A program made the position numbers and the translations under genes. Of a DNA stretch of 64,000 nucleotides, positions 63,293-64,000 are shown in pieces (position 1 is the stretch's first letter; the number at the start of each line of letters is the position of its first letter). The notes under the pieces were generated by a model. The model made no database searches. It was not told the origin of the DNA and saw nothing but the letters and a program-made list of their open reading frames with translations. This DNA comes from Gemmobacter caeruleus (GTDB lineage Bacteria > Pseudomonadota > Alphaproteobacteria > Rhodobacterales > Rhodobacteraceae): positions 620,001-684,000 of the forward strand of contig NZ_VKKX01000022.1 of NCBI RefSeq assembly GCF_008271655.1, read 5' to 3'.

Positions 63293-64000
63293 ATGCGCGC
63301 CTATGCCATCGGCGATATTCACGGCCATCTCGATCTGCTGGAGAGGGCGCATGATCTGATTGCGCAGGACATGGCGCGCGAGGGTCACGCCACTGTGATC
63401 CATGTCGGCGATCTGGTGGACCGGGGCGAAAACAGCCGCGGCGTGATCGAATTCCTGATGGCGGGGCAGGCGCGGGGTGCCGATTGGGTCGTGCTGAAGG
63501 GCAATCACGACCGCATGTTCAGCCGTTTCCTTGAAGCGCCCGAGGCGGCAGAGCCGGGCCTGCGCGCCGAATTGTCCTGGCTGCATCCCCGGCTGGGGGG
63601 CGGGCCGACGCTGGCATCCTATGGCGTGCATGCCCCGGCCGACCGGCCGGTCGCCGCCGTGCATGCCGATGCGACGCAGGCGGTGCCGGCGGCGCATCGC
63701 GACTGGCTGGCCGGGCGCCCCTCGCAGCACCGGCAGGATGATTGCCTGTTCGTCCATGCCGGCATCCGCCCCGGCATTCCCTTTGCGGAACAGACCGAAA
63801 CCGATCTGGTCTGGATCCGCGAACCCTTTCTGTCAGACACGCGCGATCATGGCGCGTTGATCGTGCATGGCCATACCGCGCTGGACGCGGCGACCCATTA
63901 CGGCAACCGGCTGAACCTTGACAGCGGCGCGGCCTATGGCGGGCCGCTCTCGGCGGTGGCGATCGAGGGGCGGGCGGCCTGGCTGCTGACCCCGCTGGGC
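63293..64000 (+). CDS. PPP-family metallophosphatase (3' end missing)
   Basis: The frame of 236 codons is open at the right edge. The product begins MRAYAIGDIHGHLDLLERAH and shows GDIHG, HVGDLVDRGENS, GNHD and HGHTA, the metal-binding motifs of serine/threonine protein phosphatases and diadenosine tetraphosphatases. The single-domain form in bacteria often dephosphorylates proteins, but the substrate is unknown. The family is roughly 230-250 residues, so little is missing. Confidence 0.9.
   Translation, partial: MRAYAIGDIHGHLDLLERAHDLIAQDMAREGHATVIHVGDLVDRGENSRGVIEFLMAGQARGADWVVLKGNHDRMFSRFLEAPEAAEPGLRAELSWLHPRLGGGPTLASYGVHAPADRPVAAVHADATQAVPAAHRDWLAGRPSQHRQDDCLFVHAGIRPGIPFAEQTETDLVWIREPFLSDTRDHGALIVHGHTALDAATHYGNRLNLDSGAAYGGPLSAVAIEGRAAWLLTPLG

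Overview
The window is a GC-rich (roughly two-thirds G+C by eye) chromosomal segment from an alphaproteobacterium, most likely a member of the Rhodobacteraceae (Paracoccus/Rhodobacter-like). The markers are the late-cobalt (aerobic) cobalamin genes, a class I lysyl-tRNA synthetase, MipZ, a TrcR/DUF1013 regulator, a DUF3035 (BamF-type) lipoprotein, paired ATP synthase b and b' subunits, a cysteine-free L31, and Hint-domain RTX proteins. The genus is an inference; no rRNA gene is present. I see no tRNA, rRNA, CRISPR array, insertion sequence or prophage.

Layout. 1-13.65 kb: aerobic cobalamin pathway, cobN (5' end outside the window)-cobG-H-I-J, cobK on the opposite strand, then cobL-E-M-B-A and a DUF1636 protein, nearly all joined by 4-base start/stop overlaps. 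A cobalamin riboswitch follows and leads into cbtB, cbtA and cobF. 13.6-22.8 kb (minus strand): two M16 peptidase-like genes, a DUF3035 lipoprotein, lspA, purH, a heparinase II/III-like gene, and leuA preceded by a leucine leader peptide. 22.8-27.6 kb: a lysine 2,3-aminomutase-like gene, a D-Ala-D-Ala carboxypeptidase, an OmpA/BON protein and a helix-hairpin-helix protein. 27.6-33.3 kb: the rod-shape cluster mreB-mreC-mreD-mrdA-rodA. 33.4-37.5 kb: truA, lysK, a TerB-like gene and ghrA. 37.5-40.7 kb: two RTX-repeat genes, one with a C-terminal Hint domain. 40.9-46.9 kb: trcR, an RNase T2, adenosine kinase, nth, an Ada-like gene, an OmpA lipoprotein and a GntR regulator. 47.0-49.6 kb: the Fo operon atpI-B-E-G(b')-F. 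49.8-54.0 kb: an ArsR regulator, malonyl-CoA synthetase, a 54-residue ORF, mipZ and an Mrr-type nuclease. 54.1-62.2 kb: an extended ffh-rpsP-rimM-trmD-rplS-rpmE locus carrying extra genes, including bluB for the lower ligand of B12. 62.4-64 kb: a small periplasmic repeat protein and a truncated PPP-family phosphatase.

Genes that work together: the corrin-ring genes, the riboswitch-controlled cobalt uptake pair and bluB all serve B12 synthesis, although bluB sits some 45 kb away inside a translation operon. mreBCD/mrdA/rodA, dacB, the OmpA proteins and mipZ serve envelope growth and division. ffh, rpsP, rimM, trmD, rplS, rpmE, truA and lysK serve translation and protein targeting.

The least routine signals are the leuA leader peptide with its competing hairpins, the wholly antisense cobK, a two-copy composite hairpin repeat at convergent gene ends, the RTX/Hint pair, an RNase T2 with altered catalytic residues, and bluB coupled to rpsP. 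I do not see a clearly new multi-gene system; most of the window is housekeeping.
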